Shown here: in pieces, positions 29,264 to 37,440 of the stretch
Numbering within the stretch: the stretch's first letter is position 1
How the letters are laid out: each line of letters opens with the position of its first letter
Origin: DATAES01 sp036493595
GTDB taxonomy: Bacteria > Actinomycetota > Acidimicrobiia > Acidimicrobiales > JACDCH01
Direction: 5' to 3'
NCBI GenBank assembly: GCA_036493595.1
Contig: DASXPN010000093.1
Location: 46,683 to 110,682, forward strand
DNA length: 64,000 nt
Made by a program: the position numbers and the translations under genes
The notes under the pieces: generated by a model
Told to the model about the DNA's origin: nothing
Database searches by the model: none
The model's input: only the letters and a program-made list of their open reading frames with translations

Positions 29264-30048
29264 CAGTGCACGTTGCCGCTGAGCGTTGCCTGAACCTTGT
29301 AGTTGCCTGTGCCGTCCGGCGTGAACGTGATCTGGTAGGTGCCGCTGTCGAGGGTAACGGCTGGGCCCGTCGCCACACTGCGATCGTGACGCTCGACCGT
29401 GAGCGCGCCCTCGAACACGACCTTGCCCTGGCCGGACACCTGCACCGTGCCGTCGGGCAATGGCGCCGACGCGCTGCCACGGAACTCGACGCGGCTGTCG
29501 GGAGTGGCGCTGAACGTGACCTTGTCGGCGGGTTGTCCCAAGCCACCTGTCGCGACGGCCACTGGTGTGTCGAGCGTGTAGGTGCCGGGGGTGAAGCCGT
29601 GAGGTTGACCGTCGAGCGTCACGCGGGCGCCGCCAGCGGCGATGTCGAGTGAAACCGGCGCGAGCAGCAACGATCCGCCGTTACCGCTGAGCTCGAATGG
29701 ACGACCGGCGTTCCACTCGATCGAGGACGGCTGACCGTTGACCTGGATCGCGCTGATCGTGGCGCCCGATCCTTCGCCTCGTTGCGGGGTCGTGATCTCG
29801 AGCGGGGTGGCGAGCGCGCTGACCACTGCGCCCTCGAGGTGCGCGGCGCCGACCGACCCGCTCACGAGGACCTGACCGGCGGCGGGAACGGGAGCGTCCG
29901 CCGCGATGGTCGAACCCGGCACCGCCGTGAGGACGCCACCGTTGTCACTGCCCTTCGTGTGGGTCGCGTCGTCCCACACGTGATACGCGACCGCAGTACC
30001 GCCGGCCACGACGGCAACGACCGCGAACAATCCGATGAAGTACTTCAC
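29263..30048 (-). CDS. Membrane-anchored extracytoplasmic beta-rich protein
   Basis: 261 residues if started at GTG 30048, which places one hydrophobic helix right at the N-terminus (KYFIGLFAVVAVVAGGTAV) followed by a polar, Gly/Thr-rich beta-sandwich-like region. The frame stays open upstream into the divergent moxR gene, but there is no other start between 30048 and that gene, and the sequence there has no membrane or family character. The stop overlaps the GH2 start, so the two are an operon; it may bind the polysaccharide whose fragments GH2 degrades. I do not recognise a family. Confidence 0.6.
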   Translation of the reverse strand: MKYFIGLFAVVAVVAGGTAVAYHVWDDATHTKGSDNGGVLTAVPGSTIAADAPVPAAGQVLVSGSVGAAHLEGAVVSALATPLEITTPQRGEGSGATISAIQVNGQPSSIEWNAGRPFELSGNGGSLLLAPVSLDIAAGGARVTLDGQPHGFTPGTYTLDTPVAVATGGLGQPADKVTFSATPDSRVEFRGSASAPLPDGTVQVSGQGKVVFEGALTVERHDRSVATGPAVTLDSGTYQITFTPDGTGNYKVQATLSGNVH

Positions 30049-30107
30049 GACACCGAAGATGATGGCCTGCCGCCGTGGCCGAGGGGGAACCGGCTGGCTC
30101 CGCCCGG

Positions 30108-30113
30108 TAGGTT
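30108..30113 (+). promoter_or_regulatory. -10 box for the MoxR-like gene
   Basis: TAGGTT ends seven bases before ATG 30121, leaderless geometry; GGGGAAC lies 19 bases before its GGTT part, so an ECF-type reading is also possible. Confidence 0.5.
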
Positions 30114-30120
30114 GGCGCCC

Positions 30121-31524
30121 ATGTCTCGTCCCGCAACGCTCGGTCAATTGCGCGAGTCCGGCTGGCAATCGGTCCCCGTCAAAGAAGAGATCCGCCGTAA
30201 CGCGATCACGAAGATCCAAGAGGGTGCGCCGTTGTTCCCGGGTGTCCTCGGTTACGAGGACACGGTCCTCCCACAGCTCGAGAACGCGCTGCTCGCCGGG
30301 CACGACGTGATCTTCCTCGGCGAGCGCGGCCAGGCGAAGACCCGCATGATCCGTTCACTGGTCGCACTGCTCGACGAGTGGTCGCCGGTGATCGCCGGCT
30401 CCGAGATCAATGACGACCCGTACGAGCCGGTGTCGAAGTACGCGCGTGACCTCTTGCGCGAACACGGTGACGACACCGCGATCGAGTGGGTGCACCGTGA
30501 CACCCGCTTCGGCGAGAAGCTGGCGACGCCCGACACATCGATCGCCGACCTCATCGGCGAAGTCGATCCGATCAAGGTCGCAGAGGGTCGGTACCTGTCC
30601 GACGAGCTCACCCTGCACTACGGGCTCGTCCCGCGCACGAACCGCGGCATCTTCTCGATCAACGAGTTGCCCGACCTCGCCGAGCGAATCCAGGTCGGCT
30701 TGCTGAACGTGCTCGAAGAGCGCGACGTGCAGGTGCGCGGCTACAAGATCCGCCTGCCGCTCGACGTGCTGCTGGTCGCGTCGGCCAACCCGGAGGACTA
30801 CACCAACCGCGGCCGCATCATCACGCCACTGAAGGACCGGTTCGGTGCGCAGATCCGCACGCACTACCCGCTCGACGTCGAGACCGAGGTCGCGATCGCG
30901 AAGCAGGAGGTGCGCCCGCTCGAGGCACCCGGCGTCCGCGTGTCGGTGCCCGAGTTCATGACCGAGATCGTGGCGACGCTGTCACATCTCGCCCGCGCCA
31001 GCGCGCACATCAACCAGCGGTCCGGCGTGTCGGTGCGTCTCACCGTGTCGAACTCGGAGACTTTGGTCGCCAACGCCACCCGTCGAGCGCTGCGTCACGG
31101 CGAGAAGGAGGTCGTGCCGCGCGTGAGCGACCTCGATGCGCTGGCGTCGTCGACCGCGGGCAAGGTCGAGATCGAGGCGCTTGAAGAAGGTCGCGACGAG
31201 CAGATCATCGAGCACCTGTTGCGCAGCGCCGTCCTCACCGTCTTCAAGGAGCGCATCGGCACCGAGACGGTTCGTGACGTGATCGCCGCGTTCGACGGCG
31301 GCACCATCGTGCACGCCGGCGACGATGTCGTGTCCGCCGACGAGGCGAAGCTGGTGTCCGACATCCCGGCACTGCGCCAGCCCGTGACCGCGCTGACCGG
31401 CGGCGACGAGTCGCCCGCGGCCGTGGCCAGCGCCGTCGAGTTCGTGCTCGAAGGGCTCCACCTGAGCAAGCGCCTCAACAAGGACGCCGTCGGCTCCCGC
31501 GCCACCTACCGCGCCCGAGGCTGA
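30121..31524 (+). CDS. MoxR/Mg-chelatase-like AAA+ ATPase
   Basis: 467 residues. P-loop GERGQAKTRM near 65, a Walker-B region FSINELPDLAERIQVGLLN in which NELPDL replaces the usual DEIN, sensor 1 in VLLVASANPEDYTNRGR, and the arginine finger region LKDRFGAQIRTHYPL. Length and motifs match mycobacterial Rv0958-type proteins, which act with a VWA partner of about 670 residues as a metal- or cofactor-insertion chaperone. That partner is here too (32742), but a GH1 gene on the other strand sits between them. ATG 30121 is seven bases after a -10 box. Confidence 0.88.
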   Translation: MSRPATLGQLRESGWQSVPVKEEIRRNAITKIQEGAPLFPGVLGYEDTVLPQLENALLAGHDVIFLGERGQAKTRMIRSLVALLDEWSPVIAGSEINDDPYEPVSKYARDLLREHGDDTAIEWVHRDTRFGEKLATPDTSIADLIGEVDPIKVAEGRYLSDELTLHYGLVPRTNRGIFSINELPDLAERIQVGLLNVLEERDVQVRGYKIRLPLDVLLVASANPEDYTNRGRIITPLKDRFGAQIRTHYPLDVETEVAIAKQEVRPLEAPGVRVSVPEFMTEIVATLSHLARASAHINQRSGVSVRLTVSNSETLVANATRRALRHGEKEVVPRVSDLDALASSTAGKVEIEALEEGRDEQIIEHLLRSAVLTVFKERIGTETVRDVIAAFDGGTIVHAGDDVVSADEAKLVSDIPALRQPVTALTGGDESPAAVASAVEFVLEGLHLSKRLNKDAVGSRATYRARG

Positions 31525-31544
31525 GCGCCGACGGACGTCCGCGG

Positions 31545-31565
31545 CCGAATGTTGGACCCGGAGTT
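31545..31565. repeat. Convergent-junction repeat element, copy B, without insert
   Basis: CCGAATGTTGG (31545-31555) directly joined to ACCCGGAGTT (31556-31565), the same two end blocks as copies A and D but lacking the 30-base near-palindrome. It lies in the 43-base gap between the MoxR-like and GH1 genes, two bases from the GH1 stop. Confidence 0.75.
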
Positions 31566-31567
31566 GC

Positions 31568-32713
31568 TCAGCGGGCGGCGGACTCGATGACTTCGATCGA
31601 GTCGCGCGCGCTGCGGTCCCGGTCGAACAGACCGAACCTCACGTCGTAGCCGCGCAGCCACTCGTAATTGTCGACGGCAGTCCAGTGGAAGAACCCGCGC
31701 ACGTCGATGCCGTCGTCGACGGCGCGCTCGACCTCGCCGAGGCACTCGCGTAGGTACGTCGCCCGCCAGTCGTCGTCGTCGGTGCCGATGCCGCACTCGT
31801 CGATGAGGATCGGCCGATCGGGATGGTCCTCGGCGAGACGATGCAGCACCTCGCCGAGCCCCGCGCTCCACGGTGCGTAGCCCATCGGACCGACCTTGGC
31901 GTCGGCCGGGTAGGGCTCGAACGCACCGTCCGGTCCCACGGACAGCGCGGCGTAGTACGAGAAGCCGATGAGGTCGAACGGCTCGAGCAGCTCTGGTTCC
32001 GCCCACGAGCTCCAGATCGTGTCGTCGACACGCGCCGCGCGCGACCGCGCTTCGGGTGACGGGTCCGCGGCGTACACGGGCGACAGATTGTGAATCGTCG
32101 CGACGGGTGCGCCGGCGCCACGCAAGAGGCGGGCGGCGTCGCGGTTGGCGCGGTGGATGTTGCGCAGGACGGTGTGGAAGTCGTCGGCATCGCGGCGGCC
32201 GGGTGGGAACTGTCCGGACAGAAAGGCGGCCAGCGCGTACGCCACCGGTTCGTTCACCGGCTTCCAACCGAACACGAGGTCCCCGAACGTCTCGGCGCAG
32301 AAGTCGACGTGCCGCGGCCACCAGTAGCTGGCCGCTTTCGCATCGCGGAAGCCACCGAGATCGTCACCGAACCACCCGGGCAGTGTGAAGTGGTGCAAGC
32401 ACACCCACGGTTCGATCCCGGCGGCGCGGGCCGCGACCAAGATGGCGCGGTAGTGCTCGATGGCGTCGCTGTCGCGCTCGTTCTGTCGGGGCTCGATGCG
32501 CGCCCAGTCGATCGAGAGGCGGTGATGGGTGAGGCCGTGGTCGGCGAGGAGTGCGAAGTCCTCCTCGTAGCGGGTCGAGAACCCGTTGCCGTCGCCCGAG
32601 GGTGGTGCCTTGCCCAGCCGCTCCCAGCGAGCCCAGTCCGACGCTGGTGCGGCGCCCTCGCACTGCGTGGCGGAAGCGCCGGTGCCCCACCAGAAGCCCT
32701 CGGGCCAAGTCAC
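31568..32713 (-). CDS. Glycoside hydrolase family 1 (beta-glucosidase-like)
   Basis: 381 residues, a little shorter than the usual 440-470. N-terminal FWWGTGASATQCEG is the family signature; acid/base glutamate is in WKPVNEPVAYA, the nucleophile in ILIDECGIGTDDDDW (usual ITENG is changed to IDECG but keeps Glu), and the end WTAVDNYEWLRGYDVRFGL is typical. Cytoplasmic. The GTG start is six bases from a TAGCGT -10 box. It splits the MoxR/VWA pair and has its own promoter, which suggests later insertion. Sugar specificity unknown. Confidence 0.9.
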   Translation of the reverse strand: MTWPEGFWWGTGASATQCEGAAPASDWARWERLGKAPPSGDGNGFSTRYEEDFALLADHGLTHHRLSIDWARIEPRQNERDSDAIEHYRAILVAARAAGIEPWVCLHHFTLPGWFGDDLGGFRDAKAASYWWPRHVDFCAETFGDLVFGWKPVNEPVAYALAAFLSGQFPPGRRDADDFHTVLRNIHRANRDAARLLRGAGAPVATIHNLSPVYAADPSPEARSRAARVDDTIWSSWAEPELLEPFDLIGFSYYAALSVGPDGAFEPYPADAKVGPMGYAPWSAGLGEVLHRLAEDHPDRPILIDECGIGTDDDDWRATYLRECLGEVERAVDDGIDVRGFFHWTAVDNYEWLRGYDVRFGLFDRDRSARDSIEVIESAAR

Positions 32714-32719
32714 GCCGCG

Positions 32720-32735
32720 ACGCTACCGGTAGCCT
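32720..32735. promoter_or_regulatory. Divergent leaderless promoters between GH1 and VWA genes
   Basis: TAGCGT on the minus strand (32720-32725) ends six bases before the GH1 GTG; TAGCCT on the plus strand (32730-32735) ends six bases before the VWA ATG. The whole gap is 28 bases, and the two hexamers are four bases apart. Confidence 0.5.
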
Positions 32736-32741
32736 CCGGTC

Positions 32742-34778
32742 ATGTCCCTTTGGCGCACGCCCGCTCCGAAGTTCCGGTACTCACGGTGGGACGGAACCCA
32801 ATCCGGGTTCGACATCGACGCCGACTCGGTGTTCGGCGAGATCACCGACGACCTCCTGTACCACGGTGACCTCAATGCCGCGCTTCGGCGGTTGATGCAG
32901 TCCGGCTTCCGCGACCGCAACGGCGAGCGCGTCCAGGGCATGCGCGAGCTGATGGAGAAGCTGCGCCGCCGGCGCCGCGACGAGCTCGAGCGCTATGACC
33001 TCGGTGGCGTCTACGACGACATCGCGCAGGAGCTGCGTGACGTCGTCGACTTGGAACGCAAAGGCCTCGACGAGCTGCAGCAGGAAGCACGCGAGTCAGG
33101 GGATCAACGCCGGCAGGAGATCACCGACCAGGTCACGCAGGACCGGAACATGCAACTCGACATGCTTCCGCCCGACCTCGCGGGCCAGGTGCGCGAGTTG
33201 CAGCAGTACGAGTTCACCTCGACCGAGGCGCGCGAAAAGTTCGAGCAGTTGATGGAGCAACTCCGCGACGAGCTGGCGAAGAGTTACTTCAACCAGATGT
33301 CCGGCGCGATGCAGAACGTGTCACCCGAAGACATGGCGCGCATGAAGGACATGTTCGCCGAGCTCAACAACTTGCTCGAGATGCGCAACCGCGGTGAGGA
33401 CACGCAGCCGGCCTTCGAGGACTTCATGCAGCGCTACGGGGACTTCTTCCCCGAGAACCCGCAGACGCTCGACGAGCTGCTCGAGATCATGGCGCAACGC
33501 ATGGCCGCGATGCAGAGCATGCTCAACTCGATGACGCCCGAGCAGCGGGCGCAGTTGCAGGGCTTGGCCGAGCAGCTCCTCGAGGACATGGACCTGCGCT
33601 GGCAGGTCGACCAGCTGTCGGGCCACCTGCAGCAGCTCTTTCCCCAGATGGGCTGGGACCGCAAGTACAACTTCCAAGGACAGGATCCGCTCGGTTTCGC
33701 GGAGGCCGCCTCGCTGATGCAGGACCTCGGCGACATGGACCAGCTCGAGAACCTCCTGCGGGGCGCGACGAGTCCGGGCGCGTTGGCCGAGGTCGACGTC
33801 GACCGGGCCCGCGAGCTGCTGGGCGACGACGCCGCCAGCAGCCTCGATCGCATGAGCGAGCTGGCGAAGATGCTCGAGGACGCCGGACTCATCGAAAACC
33901 GCGAGGGCCGCTACGAGCTCACGCCGCGCGGCATCCGCAAGATCGGGTCCAACGCATTGTCGGACCTGTTCAAGAAGCTGAGCCGCGATCGCATGGGTAG
34001 CCACGTGCTCGAGAAGACCGGCGCCGGCCACGAGCGCGCGTACGACACGAAGCCGTACGAGTTCGGCGACCCGTTCAACCTCCACATCGAACGAACCGTG
34101 CGCAATGCGATCACCCGCACCGGCAAGGGCACCCCGGTCCACTTGTCCCCGGACGACTTCGAGATCGAGCGCACCGAGCACCTCACGAAGACGAGCACCG
34201 TGCTGATGCTCGACCTGTCGTTGTCGATGCCGATGCGTGACAACTTCCTCGCCGCCAAGAAGGTGGCGATGGCGCTGCACTCGTTGATCAGCTCGCAGTT
34301 CCCGCGCGACTACCTCGGCATCGTCGGGTTCTCGTCAGTGGCCCGGGAGTTGAAGCCCGAAGATCTGCCCGAGGTCTCCTGGGACTTCGTCTACGGCACG
34401 AACATGCAACACGGCTTCATGCTCAGCCGCCGCATGCTCGCCCGCCAAGGCGGCACGAAGCAGATCATCATGATCACCGACGGCGAACCGACCGCTCACT
34501 TCGAGCCGGGGATGAGCGAGCCGTTCTTCAGCTACCCGCCCGTGCGCGAGACGGTCGACGCAACCTTGCGCGAAGTGGCGCGCTGCACCCGTGAAGGCGT
34601 GCGCATCAACACGTTCATGCTCGACGCGACGAGTTATCTGAAGGCGTTCGTCGAGAAGCTCACGCAGATGAACGGCGGCCGCGCCTTCTTCACCACACCC
34701 GAGACCTTGGGCGACTACGTGTTGGTCGACTTCGTCGAACATCGCACGCAACGCCGAGGCAGCCGCGCCCCACGCTGA
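32742..34778 (+). CDS. VWA-domain protein, partner of the MoxR-like ATPase
   Basis: 678 residues. A long acidic/basic helical N-terminal region with Met/Gln-rich stretches (ending near 420) precedes a von Willebrand A domain in which the MIDAS motif is MLDLSLSMPM (D-x-S-x-S), followed by YLGIVGFSSVARE and IIMITDGEPTAHF. Length and domain order match Rv0959 of M. tuberculosis, which sits directly next to the MoxR-like Rv0958. Cytoplasmic. It probably binds metal and recruits a client that the ATPase remodels. It has its own -10 box six bases before the ATG. Confidence 0.88.
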   Translation: MSLWRTPAPKFRYSRWDGTQSGFDIDADSVFGEITDDLLYHGDLNAALRRLMQSGFRDRNGERVQGMRELMEKLRRRRRDELERYDLGGVYDDIAQELRDVVDLERKGLDELQQEARESGDQRRQEITDQVTQDRNMQLDMLPPDLAGQVRELQQYEFTSTEAREKFEQLMEQLRDELAKSYFNQMSGAMQNVSPEDMARMKDMFAELNNLLEMRNRGEDTQPAFEDFMQRYGDFFPENPQTLDELLEIMAQRMAAMQSMLNSMTPEQRAQLQGLAEQLLEDMDLRWQVDQLSGHLQQLFPQMGWDRKYNFQGQDPLGFAEAASLMQDLGDMDQLENLLRGATSPGALAEVDVDRARELLGDDAASSLDRMSELAKMLEDAGLIENREGRYELTPRGIRKIGSNALSDLFKKLSRDRMGSHVLEKTGAGHERAYDTKPYEFGDPFNLHIERTVRNAITRTGKGTPVHLSPDDFEIERTEHLTKTSTVLMLDLSLSMPMRDNFLAAKKVAMALHSLISSQFPRDYLGIVGFSSVARELKPEDLPEVSWDFVYGTNMQHGFMLSRRMLARQGGTKQIIMITDGEPTAHFEPGMSEPFFSYPPVRETVDATLREVARCTREGVRINTFMLDATSYLKAFVEKLTQMNGGRAFFTTPETLGDYVLVDFVEHRTQRRGSRAPR

Positions 34779-34844
34779 CCCGGCTCTTTCTGGTGAGGTG
34801 GCGGAGCCGATAACTCGGGCCGGGATGGCGGGAATGGCGGGGAT

Positions 34845-34883
34845 GGCTCGGGGCCGTGCCGAGGCACGACCCCCAACCGAGCC
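34845..34883. terminator. Nested hairpin in the VWA/lipoprotein convergent gap
   Basis: GGCTCGG (34845-34851) pairs with CCGAGCC (34877-34883), enclosing an inner stem CGTGC/GCACG (34855-34868). It lies in the 129-base convergent gap and could act in both directions. The same gap also holds three imperfect GGGATGGCG repeats (34823-34848) and a CGGCTC/GAGCCG pair right after the VWA stop. Confidence 0.5.
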
Positions 34884-34907
34884 AACTCCCTCCAGAGGAG
34901 TCCGGTG

Positions 34908-35456
34908 CTACGAGATTCCAGTGCAGTCGGACGCGTCGCAGCTGACGACCGCGTTGTCGCCGTCTTGCACTGCGATGGGGTGCGAGCGTGTCGTGTCGGC
35001 GGCGCCGATGCCCGTGTCGCCGCTCTGCGTGGTCGGGAAGACCTCGTCGATCTGGACGGTGTACGTGCCGGCCGGCAGGTCGCGGAACACGGTCGATCCG
35101 TCCGCCAAGGACTGCGTCGTGCCGAGCTCGACCAGCGTCGCGGTCGCCGTCTCGCCGTCGTGAGGCTGGAACTTCACGGTGATCGTCGCCGGTGGTAGCG
35201 GGGCGGTGGTGGTCGTCGTCGCGGCGTGGTGCACGGTCGGCGCCTGCGCGTTGTCAGCGACCGGGTCGACGGCAGCCGTCGTCGTCGGCGCGGCGGACGT
35301 GGGAGGTGCGGTCACCGCGGTGGTAGCGGGCGACTCCGATGCCGGCCGGTTCGCCGCTGCCGGCGTGCCCGTGGCCACGTGTTCGTGGGATTGAGCACAC
35401 CCGACGAAAAGAATCGAAAGAATCGCTCCAGTCACGGCCAGTCGTGGTCGATGCAT
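34908..35456 (-). CDS. Lipoprotein with Thr/Ala-rich linker and carboxypeptidase-regulatory-like domain
   Basis: 182 residues. The signal peptide ends with lipobox LFVGC, so the mature protein is acylated at C19. Residues 20-90 are low-complexity Ala/Thr/Pro. From about 90 there is a small beta domain ITVKFQPHDGETATATLVELG...STVFRDLPAGTYTVQIDEVFP, the pattern of transthyretin-like or SpaA-type Ig modules, and two cysteines near the end (VSCDASDC) that may form a disulfide. Function unknown. The 124-base gap to the macrodomain gene has no other feature I can support. Confidence 0.78.
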   Translation of the reverse strand: MHRPRLAVTGAILSILFVGCAQSHEHVATGTPAAANRPASESPATTAVTAPPTSAAPTTTAAVDPVADNAQAPTVHHAATTTTTAPLPPATITVKFQPHDGETATATLVELGTTQSLADGSTVFRDLPAGTYTVQIDEVFPTTQSGDTGIGAADTTRSHPIAVQDGDNAVVSCDASDCTGIS

Positions 35457-35580
35457 TCGGTGGCTGCTCCGGTGAAGTGGTCTTTTCGATTCGCGCTGGC
35501 GCTAGTGGACGGGATTTCGAGTCGGGTGGCAATAGGCCATCCGACCAGCTCGCGTACGGCGGTTATTCAACCACATTGCG

Positions 35581-36078
35581 TCAGATCGACAACAGGCGAT
35601 GCAGCACAGCGGCCGTGCCGTCGTCGAACGCCACCAGCAGCGCCCGGCGCACCGACGACGGGGTTGCGTCGACGATGGTGGTGACCGCGACCTCTGCGGC
35701 GGCCTCGCGCGGATAGCCGTACACGCCGGTCGAGATCGCCGGAAAGGCGATGGACTCGGCTCCGAGCTCGTCGGCGACGGCCAGCGATCGCCGATAACAG
35801 CTGGTCAGGAGATGTTTTTCACCCTGATCCCCGCCGTGCCACACCGGCCCGACGGTGTGGATGACCCAGCGAGCCGGCAGGTCGTACCCGCCCGTGGCCT
35901 TCGCGTCGCCGGTGTCGCAGCCGTCGAGCGTCCGGCACTCGGCGAGGAGGCCTGGGCCCGCGGCGCGATGGATGGCACCGTCCACCCCGCCGCCACCCAG
36001 CAGCGACGAGTTGGCGGCGTTCACGATGGCGTCGACGTCGAGCGTGGTGATGTCTGCCCTGAGGACCTCGATGTCCAT
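35581..36078 (-). CDS. Macrodomain ADP-ribose hydrolase
   Basis: 165 residues, the size of YmdB/MacroD-type O-acetyl-ADP-ribose deacetylases. IVNAANSSLLGGGGVDGAIHRAAG is the diagnostic loop with the catalytic Asn and Asp; VIHTVGPVW and AFPAISTGVYGYP complete the ADP-ribose pocket. ATG 36078 begins MDIEVLRADIT, the normal family N-terminus; a longer in-frame start exists but adds unrelated sequence. It probably reverses ADP-ribosylation or removes O-acetyl-ADP-ribose. Stands alone between a lipoprotein gene and a divergent whiB gene. Confidence 0.92.
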   Translation of the reverse strand: MDIEVLRADITTLDVDAIVNAANSSLLGGGGVDGAIHRAAGPGLLAECRTLDGCDTGDAKATGGYDLPARWVIHTVGPVWHGGDQGEKHLLTSCYRRSLAVADELGAESIAFPAISTGVYGYPREAAAEVAVTTIVDATPSSVRRALLVAFDDGTAAVLHRLLSI

Positions 36079-36226
36079 CTGCCGATCTTGCCCCTTGCGC
36101 TCCCTGCCCGACACAGGCAAGATCACATCGCTGTAACTACAACGGTGACATTGACCCAGTCCCCGTTGTCCAGCACGACGTGGGGGCACCGGGGCCTAGT
36201 CGTCCATCGGGTCGTGGAGGGCCGAC

Positions 36227-36511
36227 ATGCGTATCACCATCCCGACCGAGATCGAGTCCGAGGCCAAGAGCTGGCAAGACTTCGCCAACTGCCTCGGTGT
36301 CGACCCCGACCTCTTCTTTCCCGAGCGGGGCGCGTCGACCCGGGAGGCGAAAGAGGTCTGCCGCGGCTGCGTCGTGCGCGAGGAGTGCCTCGAGTACGCG
36401 TTGGTCAACGGCGAGAAGTTCGGTATCTGGGGCGGCATGAGCGAGCGCGAGCGTCGGCGCATCCGTCGTCAGCGCGCCCTGGCTCGCCGCGCCGCTGGCG
36501 CGTCGGCCTGA
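36227..36511 (+). CDS. WhiB-family iron-sulfur transcription factor
   Basis: 94 residues. Four cluster cysteines follow the WhiB spacing: NCLG, then VCRGCVVREEC (C-x2-C-x5-C), followed by the G-[I/V]-W-G-G turn EKFGIWGGMSERERRR and a basic C-terminus for DNA or sigma-factor contact. These [4Fe-4S] proteins act with the principal sigma factor in redox and developmental control. ATG 36227 has a GGAGGG ribosome site. Divergent from the macrodomain gene with a 148-base gap that should hold its promoter; I see no unambiguous -10. Confidence 0.93.
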   Translation: MRITIPTEIESEAKSWQDFANCLGVDPDLFFPERGASTREAKEVCRGCVVREECLEYALVNGEKFGIWGGMSERERRRIRRQRALARRAAGASA

Positions 36512-36534
36512 CGCACCCACACTCCGGTTCGGCC

Positions 36535-37323
36535 TCAACCTCCGAGCCGCGCCTCGATCGTTCGGCCCTCGTCCAGATCGAGCTGCGCCCACCGCGTCTG
36601 CGCGGTATCGGCGAGCACGGCACGCGGCACCAGACCCACGAGCTCGGCTCTCGCGACTTGCGCCCTCGCCGCAACCGCGTCGTAGACGGCGGCGGGGCCG
36701 ACATCGAGCGGCGACACCAGGTTCATCGACACTTGGACGTGATCACCGACGGCGAGGCCGAGCGCCCGCACCCACGTGCCCCGCACCTCCGAGGCCAGCC
36801 GGCGCGCGTCATCGAGGGTCGAGTCGGCGAGCCACAGGTTGTAGGCGACGAGGACGCCGCGGGCCCCGACCGCGCACGCGCCCGCACTGGGATGGGGCTG
36901 CGCCGGTCCTGTGTCGGGGGCGAAGTCCGTGAAGGCGCCGCGACGAACTGCGGGCAGGGGCCGTTGCGGCCCGTACAGGAAGCACGGGACGCCGAGCGTT
37001 TCGCCCGCCCACGCCGCGAACCAGTTCCGCGCCGTGACCGCGTCGTCGAGTGTGGACCCCGTCAGGGGGACAAAGGGCACGACGTCCAGAACGCCGATGC
37101 GGGGATGCGCGCCCTGGTGGTCTCGCAGGTCGAGATGCTCGACCGTCGCTCGTGCCACCCGGCGAGCCGCCGCTTCGACGTCCTCGCCAGCGAGGGTCAG
37201 CACGGACCGGTTGTGATGTTCGTCCGAATGCCGGTCGAGCAACTCCTCGCCGGCGGCGGCGGTGATCGCGTCGAGCGGCGCGCCCGCGCACCCCTCGCTC
37301 ACGTTGATTACACACTCCAGCAT
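36535..37323 (-). CDS. Glutamate formimidoyltransferase
   Basis: 262 residues, corresponding to the formiminotransferase half of FTCD, without a cyclodeaminase domain. MLECVINVSEGCAG is the canonical N-terminus and fixes the start at ATG 37323. EHHNRSVLTLAG holds the catalytic histidine region; HQGAHPRIGVLDVVPFVPL and NLWLADSTLDDARRLASEVRG are family motifs. It transfers the formimino group from N-formimino-glutamate (histidine breakdown) or formyl units to tetrahydrofolate. No hut genes are near. It converges on whiB and diverges from the sigma-factor gene. Confidence 0.88.
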   Translation of the reverse strand: MLECVINVSEGCAGAPLDAITAAAGEELLDRHSDEHHNRSVLTLAGEDVEAAARRVARATVEHLDLRDHQGAHPRIGVLDVVPFVPLTGSTLDDAVTARNWFAAWAGETLGVPCFLYGPQRPLPAVRRGAFTDFAPDTGPAQPHPSAGACAVGARGVLVAYNLWLADSTLDDARRLASEVRGTWVRALGLAVGDHVQVSMNLVSPLDVGPAAVYDAVAARAQVARAELVGLVPRAVLADTAQTRWAQLDLDEGRTIEARLGG

Positions 37324-37410
37324 CGCTCGACACTCCCGGCAGCGCTCCCACGATGGTGGCGCGTCGCCGCTGCCGTCGCGAGGATGAATCGATGATCTCA
37401 GGTCCCGGCG

Positions 37411-37437
37411 GGAACCGGGCCACCACCCGCCGACGTT
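37411..37437 (+). promoter_or_regulatory. ECF-type autoregulatory promoter
   Basis: GGAAC (37411-37415, within GGGAACC), an 18-base spacer and CGTT (37434-37437) form the SigE/SigH-type actinobacterial ECF consensus immediately before the GTG start of the sigma gene at 37441. The message would begin at or next to the start codon. Confidence 0.65.
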
Positions 37438-37440
37438 GAC

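Noticed and set aside
26996..29293. 765-codon plus-strand frame opposite GH2
   Set aside because: Covers an intact GH2 gene with both catalytic glutamates; the antisense product has no recognisable motif.
30049..30303. Upstream extension of the membrane-anchored protein at 29263 into the moxR gene
   Set aside because: The extra sequence is antisense to the MoxR N-terminus and would bury the signal/anchor helix in the middle of the protein.
34790..34835. tRNA-like stretch GGTGAGGTGGCGGAGCC
   Set aside because: Resembles the 5' side of a class II tRNA, but no acceptor partner, anticodon arm or T-arm GTTCRAA follows.
35599..37395. 598-codon plus-strand frame through the macrodomain, whiB and formiminotransferase region
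   Set aside because: Runs across three well-identified genes on both strands; composition is Arg/Gly/Ala-rich without structure.
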